A stretch of 64,000 nt of DNA from Lysinibacillus sp. PLM2 (GCA_023168345.1 AP025689.1:1734001-1798000); one strand, 5' to 3'; numbered from the stretch's first letter, positions 9,873 through 18,318 are shown. The notes: generated by a model from the sequence alone, not told the origin. Made by a program: numbers and translations.

Positions 9873-10185
9873 ATGTTGAATGAATATGATTCAGACGGTC
9901 AATTAACAACTCAAACAATTTTAGCAAAGAATCAAGTACAATATCGATATGGATATAATGGAAATGGCTATGTAACAACGTACTTTGATGGTACAAAAAC
10001 TAATACGTTTACTTATGACTTTGCGAATCGCTTAGCATCGTGGAATAATGGAGCTAATACCATAAATTACTCCTATGACACAGCAGGAACTTACTTAATC
10101 CAAATGACCAAGCCTTAACGTTTAATGGGGCTAATGAGGTAGAATCGTGTGTTAATATTATAGTTAGTTGCATCTAGATCTGGAC
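9873..10185 (+). pseudogene. YD/RHS-repeat protein remnant
   Basis: The open part (9873-10118, 81 codons) encodes YD-repeat units typical of RHS/WapA-type cell-surface toxins: YRYGYNGNGYV, FTYDFANRLASWNNG and INYSYDTAGTY. There is no SD; the first ATG is inside the T-tract of the preceding terminator. After the stop at 10116 the repeat-like sequence continues in another frame (NPNDQALTFNGANE from about 10098), indicating a frameshift. Full RHS/WapA proteins are well over 1000 residues, so this is a short internal or 3' relic. It has no remaining function that I can see. Confidence 0.7.
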
Positions 10186-10747
10186 GATAAATTTTCTGTA
10201 TAATTGATGCTCCTCTATGAAACTTTGGAAATCCTTATTAAATTTACAGTAAAAATAATACGTATCGTTATAAAGCTTTTTATGAACATTTTCATTAAGT
10301 TTTGAAATTTAATAGTTTTTTATCAGGAAATGCTACATTTAGCCTCCCTAAAACATCCACAAGTTGTTCTTCATAAGTTAATGACTTTTTTGTTCGTACA
10401 AATTCAAAACCGAGTTGTTTTAATTATGCTGATACAGATAAATCTTTACATTTGCCTGTCAGATAAACTTGTTGATAAAGTGCCGGATTCTGTGATCGTT
10501 ATAGTAACTTTTCCATTTGAATATAATCTTAATAGTTCTACTTTTAATCATTCGTCGTTCTTCAAAACATTTCCTTTCTACTGAGGTATACTCTGTAATC
10601 TATTAACTTAATTATAACTATATTCACCTTTTATTACGAAACTACGAAAACAAAAACAGGAAAATAAGTAATTTATTGTAATATATAATATTTTATGTTA
10701 GTATTTTATTGTAAGGGGAAAAATGTTAATTGTTAGGAGGTTGAGGG
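10186..10747. other. Accessory gap with a decayed minus-strand ORF
   Basis: AT-rich sequence between the YD relic and the lipoprotein gene. On the minus strand between about 10495 and 10318 a coding-like stretch reads LYQQVYLTGKCKDLSVSA, then a TAA stop, then LKQLGFEFVRTKKSLTYEEQ, with stops on both sides. It looks like a dead gene I cannot name. The plus-strand frame at 10330-10584 is its shadow. An SD (TTAGGAGG) for the lipoprotein is at 10733-10740. Confidence 0.35.
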
Positions 10748-11164
10748 TTGAATAAATATTTCACTATTCCATTTCTAGTTTTTATCATTTTACTAGTTGG
10801 ATGTTCAGCTAAGGAACCAACAATTGTTTATAAAGGGGAAGGAAGTAATTGGGAAGCAACTTATAATTACCAAGAAATTTCTAAAAATTCATACGAATTC
10901 GAAATTCTACTTAAGTACAAAAATGACGTTCAAGAATTAAAAGAATTGGAAGAAATAACAATTGAATATAGTGCTGGTACTAGTACTGTGGGTGGAACTA
11001 TCCCCATTTCATTATTAAACACGGATGAACAAGTAGTATTTAAAAATAGCGGTGCTTATGAGGGGGTTAATCTTTTGCATAATGATTCGAAAATCGAAGT
11101 ATTTATTCAATGGGGTAATAACAAAGATTCTTTTGTTTTAGAAAATGTAAATAACAAAGGGTAA
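10748..11164 (+). CDS. Small secreted lipoprotein of unknown function
   Basis: 138 residues from TTG 10748, which has an excellent SD (TTAGGAGG) 7 nt upstream. The N-terminus is a lipoprotein signal: a basic start, a hydrophobic run and the lipobox LLVGC, giving a mature protein from Cys19. The mature part (about 120 residues) is charged and beta-rich, with no cysteine and no domain I recognise. It lies in the accessory stretch between thyA and dfrA and is followed 6 bases later by a short signal-peptide ORF, probably in the same transcript. Confidence 0.75.
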   Translation: MNKYFTIPFLVFIILLVGCSAKEPTIVYKGEGSNWEATYNYQEISKNSYEFEILLKYKNDVQELKELEEITIEYSAGTSTVGGTIPISLLNTDEQVVFKNSGAYEGVNLLHNDSKIEVFIQWGNNKDSFVLENVNNKG

Positions 11165-11166
11165 AT

Positions 11167-11466
11167 TTATATGAAGACTATATTAACGAATATAATAACT
11201 TTCACTATTGTTTTATTTCTGTTTGGAAGTATTATCTCCATCAAGGAAGCTTCTGCAGCTGAGACAAATCTAGATATATTAATCGAAGCTTCAATTGGTG
11301 GATGTAATTCTCCATCGTCAAACCGATAATCTAAAACATATATTTTAAAAAGAAAGCTACCTATCATAAAGAGAAATAGTAAAGCTATAGCAATACATCC
11401 CCAATAGGCTCCTTTTATAATAGTTCTAAAAGCATTTGATCCGATAAACCTATCTATCCAATTCAA
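11167..11466 (-). CDS. Small membrane protein, possibly with a chimeric C-terminus
   Basis: I start at TTG 11466 because AAAAGGAG lies 8 nt upstream; the frame also extends back to 11529 without an SD. About 99 residues: a short amphipathic N-terminus (NWIDRFIGSNAF), one membrane segment near residues 20-42, then DYRFDDGELHPP. The last third is antisense to the signal-peptide ORF at 11171-11329 and reads unlike the rest. I infer that the original gene was cut near 11300 and now runs into foreign sequence. Family not recognised. Confidence 0.45.
   Translation of the reverse strand: MNWIDRFIGSNAFRTIIKGAYWGCIAIALLFLFMIGSFLFKIYVLDYRFDDGELHPPIEASINISRFVSAAEASLMEIILPNRNKTIVKVIIFVNIVFI
11171..11329 (+). 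CDS. Truncated secreted peptide (signal peptide plus about 20 residues)
   Basis: 52-codon ORF starting 6 bases after the lipoprotein stop, with AAAGGG 9 nt before ATG. The first 30 residues are a textbook Sec signal: MK start, long hydrophobic core, and ASA-AE cleavage site. Only about 22 residues follow before TAA. It is probably the 5' end of a larger exported-protein gene cut off by rearrangement, because an opposite-strand ORF begins to overlap here. It could also be a genuine secreted peptide. Confidence 0.4.
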   Translation: MKTILTNIITFTIVLFLFGSIISIKEASAAETNLDILIEASIGGCNSPSSNR

Positions 11467-11735
11467 ATTTGATTCTCCTTTTTTCATTACAACAAATGCA
11501 CCCATAATAATTATGATACAATTGGACACTCATCTTGAAGTAAATTTTAATATTGTGCTAATCGATCAGTAACAAACAAAAAGACAATTCTGAAGTCCAG
11601 GTGAATAAATCTATGTTTACTGTACATCTTTTTTGATCGGTCGATTTGTTGTACGAATCATTTTTCTATGTTACCATTTATTTGTAGGATATTTTTTCTA
11701 GTTTTTCCTATAAATTCGTTAAAAACTAAATATTT

Positions 11736-11846
11736 TCGCTGAATCCATGTTTTATGGAATGGGAGAACCAATCTTTTGGGGTGAATCACTAATTTTAGTG
11801 TAGGGTATTTACCCGAATCCGTCAGCTAATCTCGTAAGCGTTATTG
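11736..11846 (+). promoter_or_regulatory. Cyclic di-AMP riboswitch (ydaO-yuaA type)
   Basis: The leader carries the conserved ydaO blocks in order: CGCTGAATCC, GGGAGAACCA, GGGGTGAATCAC, ACCCGAATCCGTCAGCTAA and TCGTAAGCG. The outer CGCT/AAGCG pair closes P1. It is on the same strand as, and about 140 nt upstream of, the DapB-like gene, with a terminator between. In known members c-di-AMP binding stabilises P1 and promotes termination (an OFF switch). Confidence 0.9.
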
Positions 11847-11892
11847 AGTAGGGAATAATTTATTTTTATATAACTTCCTTTTTAATGTGACG

Positions 11893-11922
11893 CTACAGAT
11901 TGTGACTGTAGTTTTTTTATTT
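11893..11922 (+). terminator. Riboswitch expression-platform terminator
   Basis: CTACAG pairs with CTGTAG across a 7-nt loop and is followed by seven T. It sits about 50 nt after the c-di-AMP aptamer and 62 nt before the DapB-like start, the position expected for the switchable terminator. Confidence 0.85.
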
Positions 11923-11983
11923 TTCTTTGATTTTTCCCATATAGCGAAAAAGTCGAAAAAACATTGAAAGGGGTTATTGTATA

Positions 11984-12778
11984 TTGACGATTACAATTGG
12001 TTTATTTGGTTTTGGAAAGACAGGCTCTGTTGTTGCTAATGAGATTATTAAAGATATTGATTGTGAGTTAAAATGGGTGATTCGCAAATCCCCAAAGAAT
12101 ATTGGAGAATATGCAAGTCGTTTATTTGGGTTTGATCACGACGAGGGAAAAATCTTTTCAATCGATCAAGTAGATTTTGACAACTTCTATAATGAGCATT
12201 ATGTAGATGTTATTATTGATTTTTCTTCAACTAGTGCAGTTTCTGAATATGAAAATGCTGTTAACTATGGTAGTCGAATTGTTTCTGCCATATCAAATTA
12301 TGACCCTCAAGATATGATGAAGTTAAAGAAGCTTAGTCAATACACTGCGGTATTATATTCCCCTAATATTACAGTAGGAATAAACTTTTTAATGGAAGCC
12401 TCAAAATACCTTCAAAAAATTGCACCATCTGCAGATATCGAAATCATCGAAGAACATTTCAGAGAGAAAAAAGATGTATCTGGAACAGCATTAAGAATTG
12501 CTGAAGAATTAGGTTTAGACAAAAATCTACATGTTAACTCTATTCGTGTCGGCGGAATCGTTGGAAAACACGAAGTTGTATTTGGATTACCAAATCAAAC
12601 CATTCGTATCATCCACGAATCTCATAATAGAGCAGCCTTTGGTCAAGGAGCACTTTATGCTTCAAAGTGGATCATGGCAAAAGAAAAAGGGATTTATAGT
12701 ATGGAACAAGCTCTATCATTAATTATGGCAAGAAATCATGAAGCTTCATTAGATATGGATAAAGTAACTGTCCCATAA
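11984..12778 (+). CDS. Divergent dihydrodipicolinate reductase-like protein (DapB family)
   Basis: 264-residue homologue of DapB, the NAD(P)H-dependent reductase of the diaminopimelate/lysine pathway. The N-terminal Rossmann motif is GLFGFGKTG instead of the usual GxxGRMG. The C-terminal half is clearly DapB-like: SPNITVGINFLM, IRVGGIVGKHEVVFG and HNRAAFGQGALYASKWI. The catalytic stretch is altered: EHFREKKDVSGTA replaces E-HH-x-x-K-x-DAPSGTA, keeping the first His, the Lys and SGTA but losing the second His and the Pro, with one residue deleted. The start TTG 11984 has GAAAGGGG upstream. It is preceded by a c-di-AMP riboswitch and closed by its own terminator. It may be a regulated second DapB or a reductase for a related substrate. 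Confidence 0.82.
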   Translation: MTITIGLFGFGKTGSVVANEIIKDIDCELKWVIRKSPKNIGEYASRLFGFDHDEGKIFSIDQVDFDNFYNEHYVDVIIDFSSTSAVSEYENAVNYGSRIVSAISNYDPQDMMKLKKLSQYTAVLYSPNITVGINFLMEASKYLQKIAPSADIEIIEEHFREKKDVSGTALRIAEELGLDKNLHVNSIRVGGIVGKHEVVFGLPNQTIRIIHESHNRAAFGQGALYASKWIMAKEKGIYSMEQALSLIMARNHEASLDMDKVTVP

Positions 12779-12872
12779 TGGTCATTCATCTGAATCAATT
12801 TCATAACCCTAAAAGAAGCTATGTAATTTTGTGAAATTGACTCAAATTAATGAATTTAATATATACGAGCCA

Positions 12873-12911
12873 GTGACAAAAGTTAAATTACATCCTTTTG
12901 TCACTTTTTTA
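12873..12911 (+). terminator. Intrinsic terminator after the DapB-like gene
   Basis: A perfect 10-bp stem GTGACAAAAG / CTTTTGTCAC and a run of six T lie about 95 nt after the stop. Confidence 0.88.
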
Positions 12912-13010
12912 TATTCATCATTATGATAAAGTTAGTGTAAAATTGGAAAAAATATAGAGCAAGTTATTTAATGATAAATTTTAATAATTGATTTGAGTAG
13001 GAGAGTATTT

Positions 13011-13487
13011 ATGATTTCATTAATTGTCGCACATGACAAAAATCGAGTAATTGGTTATGAAAACAAAATGCCATGGCATTTACCAGGAGAGTTAAAGTAC
13101 TTTAAGGATACAACGATGGGGAAACCGATGATAATGGGAAGAAAAACCTTTGAATCAATTGGTAGACCACTTCCGGGTCGGAGAAACATCATTGTTACCC
13201 GTAATAATGAATATTCTGCTGAAGGTATAGAAATCGCTAACAGCATAGATGAAGCAATTGCACTAGCTGGTGATGTTGAAGAAATCATGGTCATTGGTGG
13301 GGAAGAAATTTTCAAACTAGTTCTTCCTATTGCCGATCGATTGTATATTACTCATATCGACCATGAATTTGAAGGAGATACCTTCTTTCCAATATATGGT
13401 GACGATTGGAAGCTTGTATCATGTAGTGATCCAGTAGATTCTACTCACGGCTATACATTCAAATATTGCATTTACGATAGAAAATAA
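13011..13487 (+). CDS. dfrA: Dihydrofolate reductase
   Basis: Reduces dihydrofolate to tetrahydrofolate with NADPH, regenerating the cofactor oxidised by ThyA. 158 residues. Seen: N-terminal SLIVAHDKNRVIG, substrate-binding NKMPWHLPGELKYFK, cofactor motif MIMGRKTFESIGRPLPGR, and IMVIGGEEIF. The start is ATG 13011 with TAGGAGAG upstream; an in-frame TTG at 12993 lacks an SD. It has its own terminator. In many Bacillales it directly follows thyA; here accessory DNA separates them. Confidence 0.96.
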   Translation: MISLIVAHDKNRVIGYENKMPWHLPGELKYFKDTTMGKPMIMGRKTFESIGRPLPGRRNIIVTRNNEYSAEGIEIANSIDEAIALAGDVEEIMVIGGEEIFKLVLPIADRLYITHIDHEFEGDTFFPIYGDDWKLVSCSDPVDSTHGYTFKYCIYDRK

Positions 13488-13517
13488 TAAACACATTTAC
13501 TTATTGTAACTAAACAG

Positions 13518-13560
13518 AAGGCATCTTACAAAAAAAGGTAAGATGCCTTTGGTTCTTTTT
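13518..13560 (+). terminator. Intrinsic terminator after dfrA
   Basis: A perfect 12-bp stem AAGGCATCTTAC / GTAAGATGCCTT with a short A-rich loop, followed by TTGGTTCTTTTT. Confidence 0.85.
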
Positions 13561-13579
13561 ACATAAATTTAACAATTTA

Positions 13580-13605
13580 TGAAACTTTACCTATTTCATT
13601 TCGTA
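13580..13605 (+). promoter_or_regulatory. SigW-type ECF promoter of the nfeD-floT operon
   Basis: TGAAAC at 13580-13585 and CGTA at 13602-13605 are separated by exactly 16 bases, the consensus for the cell-envelope-stress factor SigW of Bacillus. The homologous yuaF-floT operon of B. subtilis is a known SigW target. Confidence 0.85.
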
Positions 13606-13646
13606 TAAAAGGTAGGTAAAGTTAAATAAAGGAATGAGGTGGTGGG

Positions 13647-14174
13647 ATGTTATTTGGCATTGAAGCTCAAACCATATATTTTTTTACATTAATTATTATT
13701 GGATGCATGACAATTCTTTATATTCTTTTTTCAGACTTCTTAGACGGTTTTACTGATGGAATCCCATTTTTTAATCCGGCAGTTATTTTAGCTTTTATCA
13801 CAATTACTTCTGCAAGTGGTTTTTTACTTGAACAATTAAGCCCTTATACTAGTTTAATAGTCTTAATCATATCCTGTATCATTTCGGCTATTTTAAGTAC
13901 TTTACTCTATTTTTTCATACTAGTTCCTTTAAAATCAGCAGAAGTTTCACTTGCGTATACGGAGGAGTCTTTAGAAGGTCAAGTGGGGAAAGTCATAGTG
14001 CCAATTCCAGAAAACGGTTATGGAGAAGTTGTGATTGAAACTGTGAATGGTATTATATCAAAGCGTGCAACCGGTTATGACAATGAAGCAATCAGTTATG
14101 AAGATGATGTGCTAATTATTGAAGTTAAACAAGGGACTCTTTTTGTGAAAAAATACTATTCACCGTTTAAATAA
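13647..14174 (+). CDS. yuaF: NfeD-like membrane protein (YuaF family)
   Basis: 175 residues with three membrane segments (about 8-28, 42-62 and 68-95), then a C-terminal soluble OB-fold of the NfeD family containing EESLEGQVGKVIVPIPENG. YuaF-type proteins act with flotillin FloT in functional membrane microdomains; the gene pair is conserved in Bacillales, and floT follows 21 bases later here. The start ATG has GGAATGAGGTGG upstream. The SigW promoter 41 bases upstream supports a role in membrane stress. Confidence 0.88.
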   Translation: MLFGIEAQTIYFFTLIIIGCMTILYILFSDFLDGFTDGIPFFNPAVILAFITITSASGFLLEQLSPYTSLIVLIISCIISAILSTLLYFFILVPLKSAEVSLAYTEESLEGQVGKVIVPIPENGYGEVVIETVNGIISKRATGYDNEAISYEDDVLIIEVKQGTLFVKKYYSPFK

Positions 14175-14195
14175 ATTAAAGAAAGGGGAAATGGA

Positions 14196-15701
14196 ATGTC
14201 TACGCTCATTATTATTGGAATTGTAGTTTTTGTTTTAGTTGCAATTATAGCGGTTTATATTGTGAAATATCGAACTGTAGGTCCAGATGAAGCATTAATT
14301 GTTACTGGTAGTTTTCTTGGTTCAAAGAATGTACATAAGGATGAGTCGGGAAACCGTATAAAAATCATCCGTGGTGGAGGTACATTTGTATTTCCTGTAT
14401 TCCAACAGGGTGAACCATTAAGTTTATTATCTAGTAAACTAGAAGTTACAACACCTGAAGTCTATACTGAACAAGGAGTTCCTGTACTCGCAGATGGAAC
14501 GGCTATTATTAAAATCGGGGGTTCAATTTCTGAAATTGCGACTGCAGCCGAACAATTTTTAGGTAAAAGTCGTAGTGATTTAGAGAATGAAGCGAAAGAA
14601 GTATTAGAAGGACATCTACGTTCTATTTTAGGGTCGATGACGGTGGAAGAAATTTATAAAAATCGAGATAAATTTTCGCAGGAGGTACAAAGAGTTGCGA
14701 CGCAGGATTTAGCGAAAATGGGTCTAGTCATTGTATCATTCACAATTAAAGATGTACGAGATAAAAATGGATATCTCGATTCATTAGGGAAGCCAAGAAT
14801 TGCTCAAGTAAAGCGTGATGCAGATATTGCAACTGCAGAGGCGGAGAAGGAAACTCGTATTAAAAAGGCAGAGGCGGAGAAAGAGGCACAGAAAGCAGAG
14901 TTACTTCGTGCCACTGAAATTGCAGAGGCCGAAAAGGAAAATCAGCTAAAGGTTGCAGAATATCGAAGAGAACAAGATATTGCAAAAGCGCGAGCTGACC
15001 AAGCATACGAGCTAGAATCTGCAAGAGCTAAGCAAGAGGTAACTGAACAAGAAATGCAGGTTAGAATTATCGAGCGTCAAAAACAAATCGAATTAGAAGA
15101 AAAAGAAATTTTACGTCGTGAAAAGCAATATGATTCAGAAGTGAAGAAAAAAGCAGATGCTGATCGATATGCCATCGAACAAAATGCGGCTGCACAAAAA
15201 ATGAAAGAACTGACAGAAGCGGATGCGGAAAAATATCGAATTGAAGCAAGAGCAAAAGCTGAAGCAGAAAAAGTTCGTTTAGATGGTTTAGCAAAAGCGG
15301 ATGCAGAACGTGCACAAGGGGAAACAGAAGCAGAGATTATCCGATTAAAAGGTTTAGCAGAAGCAGAGGCGAAACGAAAAATTGCAGAAGCATTTGAACA
15401 ATACGGTCAAGCAGCAGTTTTAGATATGTTAGTACACATGCTACCAGAATATGCAAAAGAAGTTGCAAGTCCACTGTCCAATATTGATAAAATCACTGTT
15501 GTTGATACAGGCAATGGAGAAGGTGGTGGGGCAAACCGTGTAACTTCTTATGCTACTAATTTAATGTCGACTCTTCAAGAGACATTAAAAGCATCTTCGG
15601 GAATTGATGTAAAAGAATTAATTGAAAACTTTTCAGGGAAACAACCTATGAATACTTCTATCGAATCAAAACCCGAAAAAACGGAAGTAGTTGAAGTATA
15701 A
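14196..15701 (+). CDS. floT: Flotillin
   Basis: 501 residues (B. subtilis FloT is 509). An N-terminal membrane hairpin or anchor (residues about 3-25) is followed by the SPFH/band-7 domain (about 30-200) and a long coiled-coil of Ala-Glu-Lys repeats (about 205-400, e.g. AEAEKETRIKKAEAEKEAQ). The conserved C-terminal block runs from AEAFEQYGQAAVLDMLVHML. Flotillins scaffold membrane microdomains for signalling and secretion. ATG 14196 follows AAAGAAAGGGG. It is the second gene of the SigW operon and ends at a bidirectional terminator. Confidence 0.95.
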   Translation: MSTLIIIGIVVFVLVAIIAVYIVKYRTVGPDEALIVTGSFLGSKNVHKDESGNRIKIIRGGGTFVFPVFQQGEPLSLLSSKLEVTTPEVYTEQGVPVLADGTAIIKIGGSISEIATAAEQFLGKSRSDLENEAKEVLEGHLRSILGSMTVEEIYKNRDKFSQEVQRVATQDLAKMGLVIVSFTIKDVRDKNGYLDSLGKPRIAQVKRDADIATAEAEKETRIKKAEAEKEAQKAELLRATEIAEAEKENQLKVAEYRREQDIAKARADQAYELESARAKQEVTEQEMQVRIIERQKQIELEEKEILRREKQYDSEVKKKADADRYAIEQNAAAQKMKELTEADAEKYRIEARAKAEAEKVRLDGLAKADAERAQGETEAEIIRLKGLAEAEAKRKIAEAFEQYGQAAVLDMLVHMLPEYAKEVASPLSNIDKITVVDTGNGEGGGANRVTSYATNLMSTLQETLKASSGIDVKELIENFSGKQPMNTSIESKPEKTEVVEV

Positions 15702-15707
15702 TACAGA

Positions 15708-15750
15708 TAAAAAAGAGTCTCGGCAAAATATTGTCGAGACTCTTTCTTTT
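15708..15750. terminator. Bidirectional terminator between floT and the PAQR gene
   Basis: A 12-bp stem AAGAGTCTCGGC / GTCGAGACTCTT is flanked by A-run and T-run, so it can serve both convergent genes. Confidence 0.88.
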
Positions 15751-16400
15751 TATATAAATACTATTACACAAGTAACCATGCAAGCACAGCCCGCAATAAC
15801 AAATAAATGCCAAATTGCATGATTAAAAGGAATCTTTCTCCACGCGTAAAATATTGAACCAAATGTAAATAATAATCCACCTAAAAATAAAATTGTAAAT
15901 CCTGTGAAGTGAAGATATTCGTAAAGAGGTTTGATTGCAAAAATTATTAACCAACCCATAACAATATATAAAAATAACGAAAATGCTTCAAACTTATGAA
16001 TAAATAAACATTTAAATACGATACCAAATATTGCGATTCCCCAAACAATCGATAAAAGAACCATGCCTAGAGTACCCTTAATAACAAGCAATAAAAATGG
16101 TGTATATGTTCCTGCAATTAAAATATAGATGGAAGAATGATCAAAAATTGAAAATAATTTTTTATATTTTTCGGGCATGCTATGTAGTAAAGTGGACATT
16201 AAAAATAACAATACTAAGGAAGCGCCAAATATTGAATAAGACGTAATTTGTAGTGCATTGCCTGAACTAACAGCAATTAAAATAAGTGCAAGACATGTTG
16301 GAATGCTAATAATCAATCCAATACCATGTGTGATTGCATTCCATAATTCTTCCGTTAAATTTTTATAATCAAAAGCATTACTATTTTTCATTGGAAACAA
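15750..16400 (-). CDS. Hemolysin III / PAQR family membrane protein (YplQ-like)
   Basis: 216 residues with seven predicted membrane helices. Family signatures are present: NAITHGIG near the N-terminus, SxxxH-type block STLLHS, FDHSSIYILIAGTYTPF, and C-terminal HAIWHLFVIAGC. The conserved His/Asp/Ser set suggests the metal-dependent hydrolase core of the CREST/PAQR superfamily, acting in membrane-lipid homeostasis; the name hemolysin is historical. The ATG at 16400 has GGAGGAG upstream. It converges on floT and is monocistronic. Confidence 0.9.
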   Translation of the reverse strand: MFPMKNSNAFDYKNLTEELWNAITHGIGLIISIPTCLALILIAVSSGNALQITSYSIFGASLVLLFLMSTLLHSMPEKYKKLFSIFDHSSIYILIAGTYTPFLLLVIKGTLGMVLLSIVWGIAIFGIVFKCLFIHKFEAFSLFLYIVMGWLIIFAIKPLYEYLHFTGFTILFLGGLLFTFGSIFYAWRKIPFNHAIWHLFVIAGCACMVTCVIVFI

Positions 16401-16592
16401 CTCCTCCTGTTCACTATACTAATAAAGTTTTGATAAGCAAACTATCATTTGTCATATGATATAAGTTAGTGTTGTCATAAAATTCATATTGGATACTTTA
16501 CATTCATCAGGTATAACTAATTACATTTGTCATATTTACATAGCTAAATAAATGAAAATATAATGAAGTATGATATAAAAGGATGTGTCAAC

Positions 16593-17435
16593 TTGGGACA
16601 AATTCATATTGTAACAGATTCAACGTGCGATTTAACGAAGGAAGAATTATCGGAGTATAATATTCATGTCGTACCTTTAACAATTCAAATTGATGGTGAA
16701 ACGTATATAGATGGCGTTGATATTGAACCAGCACCTTTTCTTAAAATGATGAAAAATTCAAAAGAGTTACCGAAAAGTTCTCAGCCAGCGCCAGGTAAAT
16801 TTAAGGAGCTCTATGATGAGCTAGGTAAAAATGGGGATCAAATCATTTCAATACATCTAACAGGAGGATTGAGTGGTACTGTAGATTCTGCTCGTCAAGC
16901 TGCAGAAATGTCTAATTCAGATGTTACCGTTATTGATTCGAACTATATCGCTATTGGGTTGGCAATACAAATTCGTGAAGCGATTAAGTTACGTAATGAA
17001 GGTGCTACTGTCGAACAAATTGTAAAAAGAATAGAGCATGTAAGTGCAAATACAAAACTGTTTGTGTTTGTAGACACGCTTGAAAATTTGATCAAAGGCG
17101 GACGAATCGGAAAAGGTAAAGGTTTAATTGGTTCTTTACTAAATATTAAGCCGATTGCGATGCTTGAGGATGGACATTATTCACCTGTATGTAAAGTTCG
17201 TAGTTATAAACAAGTGATTAAGTATTTATTTAATCAATATTTAGAAGATACAAAGGGTAAAACAGTAAAAGCTGTTGGAATCTCTCATGCAGACGGTTTA
17301 GTAAATGTGGGGAATCCTTTAAAAGAACTGATCGAACAATCAGGGTTTAACGAAGTGGAAATTAAGTTTACCTCACCTATTATTAGCACACATACTGGGC
17401 CTGGTGCCATAGGATTTATTTATTTTGCAGAGTAA
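16593..17435 (+). CDS. DegV family fatty-acid-binding protein
   Basis: DegV-fold protein that binds a fatty acid; relatives (FakB) present fatty acids to the FakA kinase. About 280 residues from TTG 16593, which has AAAAGGATG 8 nt upstream; the in-frame ATG at 16563 has no SD. Seen: IHIVTDSTCDLTKEE at the start, the conserved KSSQPAPGKF, HLTGGLSGTVDSARQAAE, the TLENLIKGGRIGKG block and HTGPGAIGF at the C-terminus. It is followed by a long-loop terminator. Confidence 0.93.
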   Translation: MGQIHIVTDSTCDLTKEELSEYNIHVVPLTIQIDGETYIDGVDIEPAPFLKMMKNSKELPKSSQPAPGKFKELYDELGKNGDQIISIHLTGGLSGTVDSARQAAEMSNSDVTVIDSNYIAIGLAIQIREAIKLRNEGATVEQIVKRIEHVSANTKLFVFVDTLENLIKGGRIGKGKGLIGSLLNIKPIAMLEDGHYSPVCKVRSYKQVIKYLFNQYLEDTKGKTVKAVGISHADGLVNVGNPLKELIEQSGFNEVEIKFTSPIISTHTGPGAIGFIYFAE

Positions 17436-17440
17436 CGATA

Positions 17441-17524
17441 AAACTATCATTTACACATTTTTAGTAAAGCGCATTCATTTTTCAGAGTGACTTTCCTAAT
17501 TATTGTTATGATGATAGTTTTTTT
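17441..17524 (+). terminator. Possible terminator after degV
   Basis: AAACTATCAT (17441-17450) pairs perfectly with ATGATAGTTT (17511-17520), followed by a T-run, but the intervening 60 nt make a long loop. The remainder of the 300-base gap to the next gene is AT-rich, with no other feature seen. Confidence 0.5.
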
Positions 17525-17738
17525 ACGTTTTTTTAACTACTATTTTTAAATTATAAATAATGGGGAATAAAGTATATAAAATTGGCAATACTGAGAGATT
17601 AGTTGAGAAGTTTGAACATATAAATAAAATATAAATAAAATAGTTTAAAATTCTTAGAAAAGTGTTAGTTCTAATAATTAATGTTTTACATTAATAGATT
17701 GAGCTTATTCGTTGTAATATGTTTAGGAGTGAATTAGG

Positions 17739-18308
17739 ATGAATAAATGGAAAGTCGCCTTCTTCATATTAGCAGGTGCAATCATAACTTTAGTAACTAC
17801 AGTCATCATATTGGCGACTTCTCCGACAGAGGATGTTCCAATACCGATTGTAGAAAATGCAGAAGGTAGCGTTCTGTTAGTTGAAACAACAACAAAAGAT
17901 TTTGAAAAACTAGCATTAAAATATCTAGGAGAAGCGCTTAATACGGAATCGATTCCTATTGCAGTTACTGTAAACGATCAAATACAAATATTTAGTGAAG
18001 TAATTGCCTTTGGATTATCCGTTCCCGTTCAAATAGATTTTGAGCCGATCGTTAATGACTCTGGAAATATCCACTTAAAATATTCTAAAATACATGTAGG
18101 GAAATTAAATATCCCACCATCAACGGTTTTGAAATTGTTAAAGGAAGCGATCGATTTTCCATCATGGATTTTAATACGTCCAAATGAGGAAGAAATATTT
18201 GTTGATTTATCGCAATTATCTGTCGGTGATGGTTCTAGAGTTCGTGCGAAAGAAATTGATTTGAAAAATGATCGTATACTATTAGAAGTAATTGTTCCAA
18301 CCAAGTAG
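17739..18308 (+). CDS. ypmS: YpmS-like membrane-anchored protein (DUF2140)
   Basis: 189 residues: an N-terminal membrane anchor (about 5-27), then an extracytoplasmic domain with [19 protein letters not shown] and [18 protein letters not shown], as in YpmS/DUF2140 proteins. The biochemical role is not established. ATG 17739 follows TTTAGGAG. It is 10 bases ahead of msrA, whose SD lies at its stop codon, so ypmS-msrA-msrB form one operon, an arrangement also typical of Bacillus. Confidence 0.8.
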   Translation: MNKWKVAFFILAGAIITLVTTVIILATSPTEDVPIPIVENAEGSVLLVETTTKDFEKLALKYLGEALNTESIPIAVTVNDQIQIFSEVIAFGLSVPVQIDFEPIVNDSGNIHLKYSKIHVGKLNIPPSTVLKLLKEAIDFPSWILIRPNEEEIFVDLSQLSVGDGSRVRAKEIDLKNDRILLEVIVPTK

Positions 18309-18318
18309 GAGGGATATT

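Noticed and set aside
10330-10584. 84-codon plus-strand ORF
   Set aside because: No SD, unusual composition (HLASLKHP, many Phe/Leu), and it is antisense to a coding-like but broken minus-strand frame; I treat it as a shadow of a dead gene.
14810-15390. Repeated GAAGC/GCAGA-rich tract considered as a tandem repeat or CRISPR-like array
   Set aside because: It encodes the Ala-Glu coiled-coil of flotillin; the periodicity is protein-driven.
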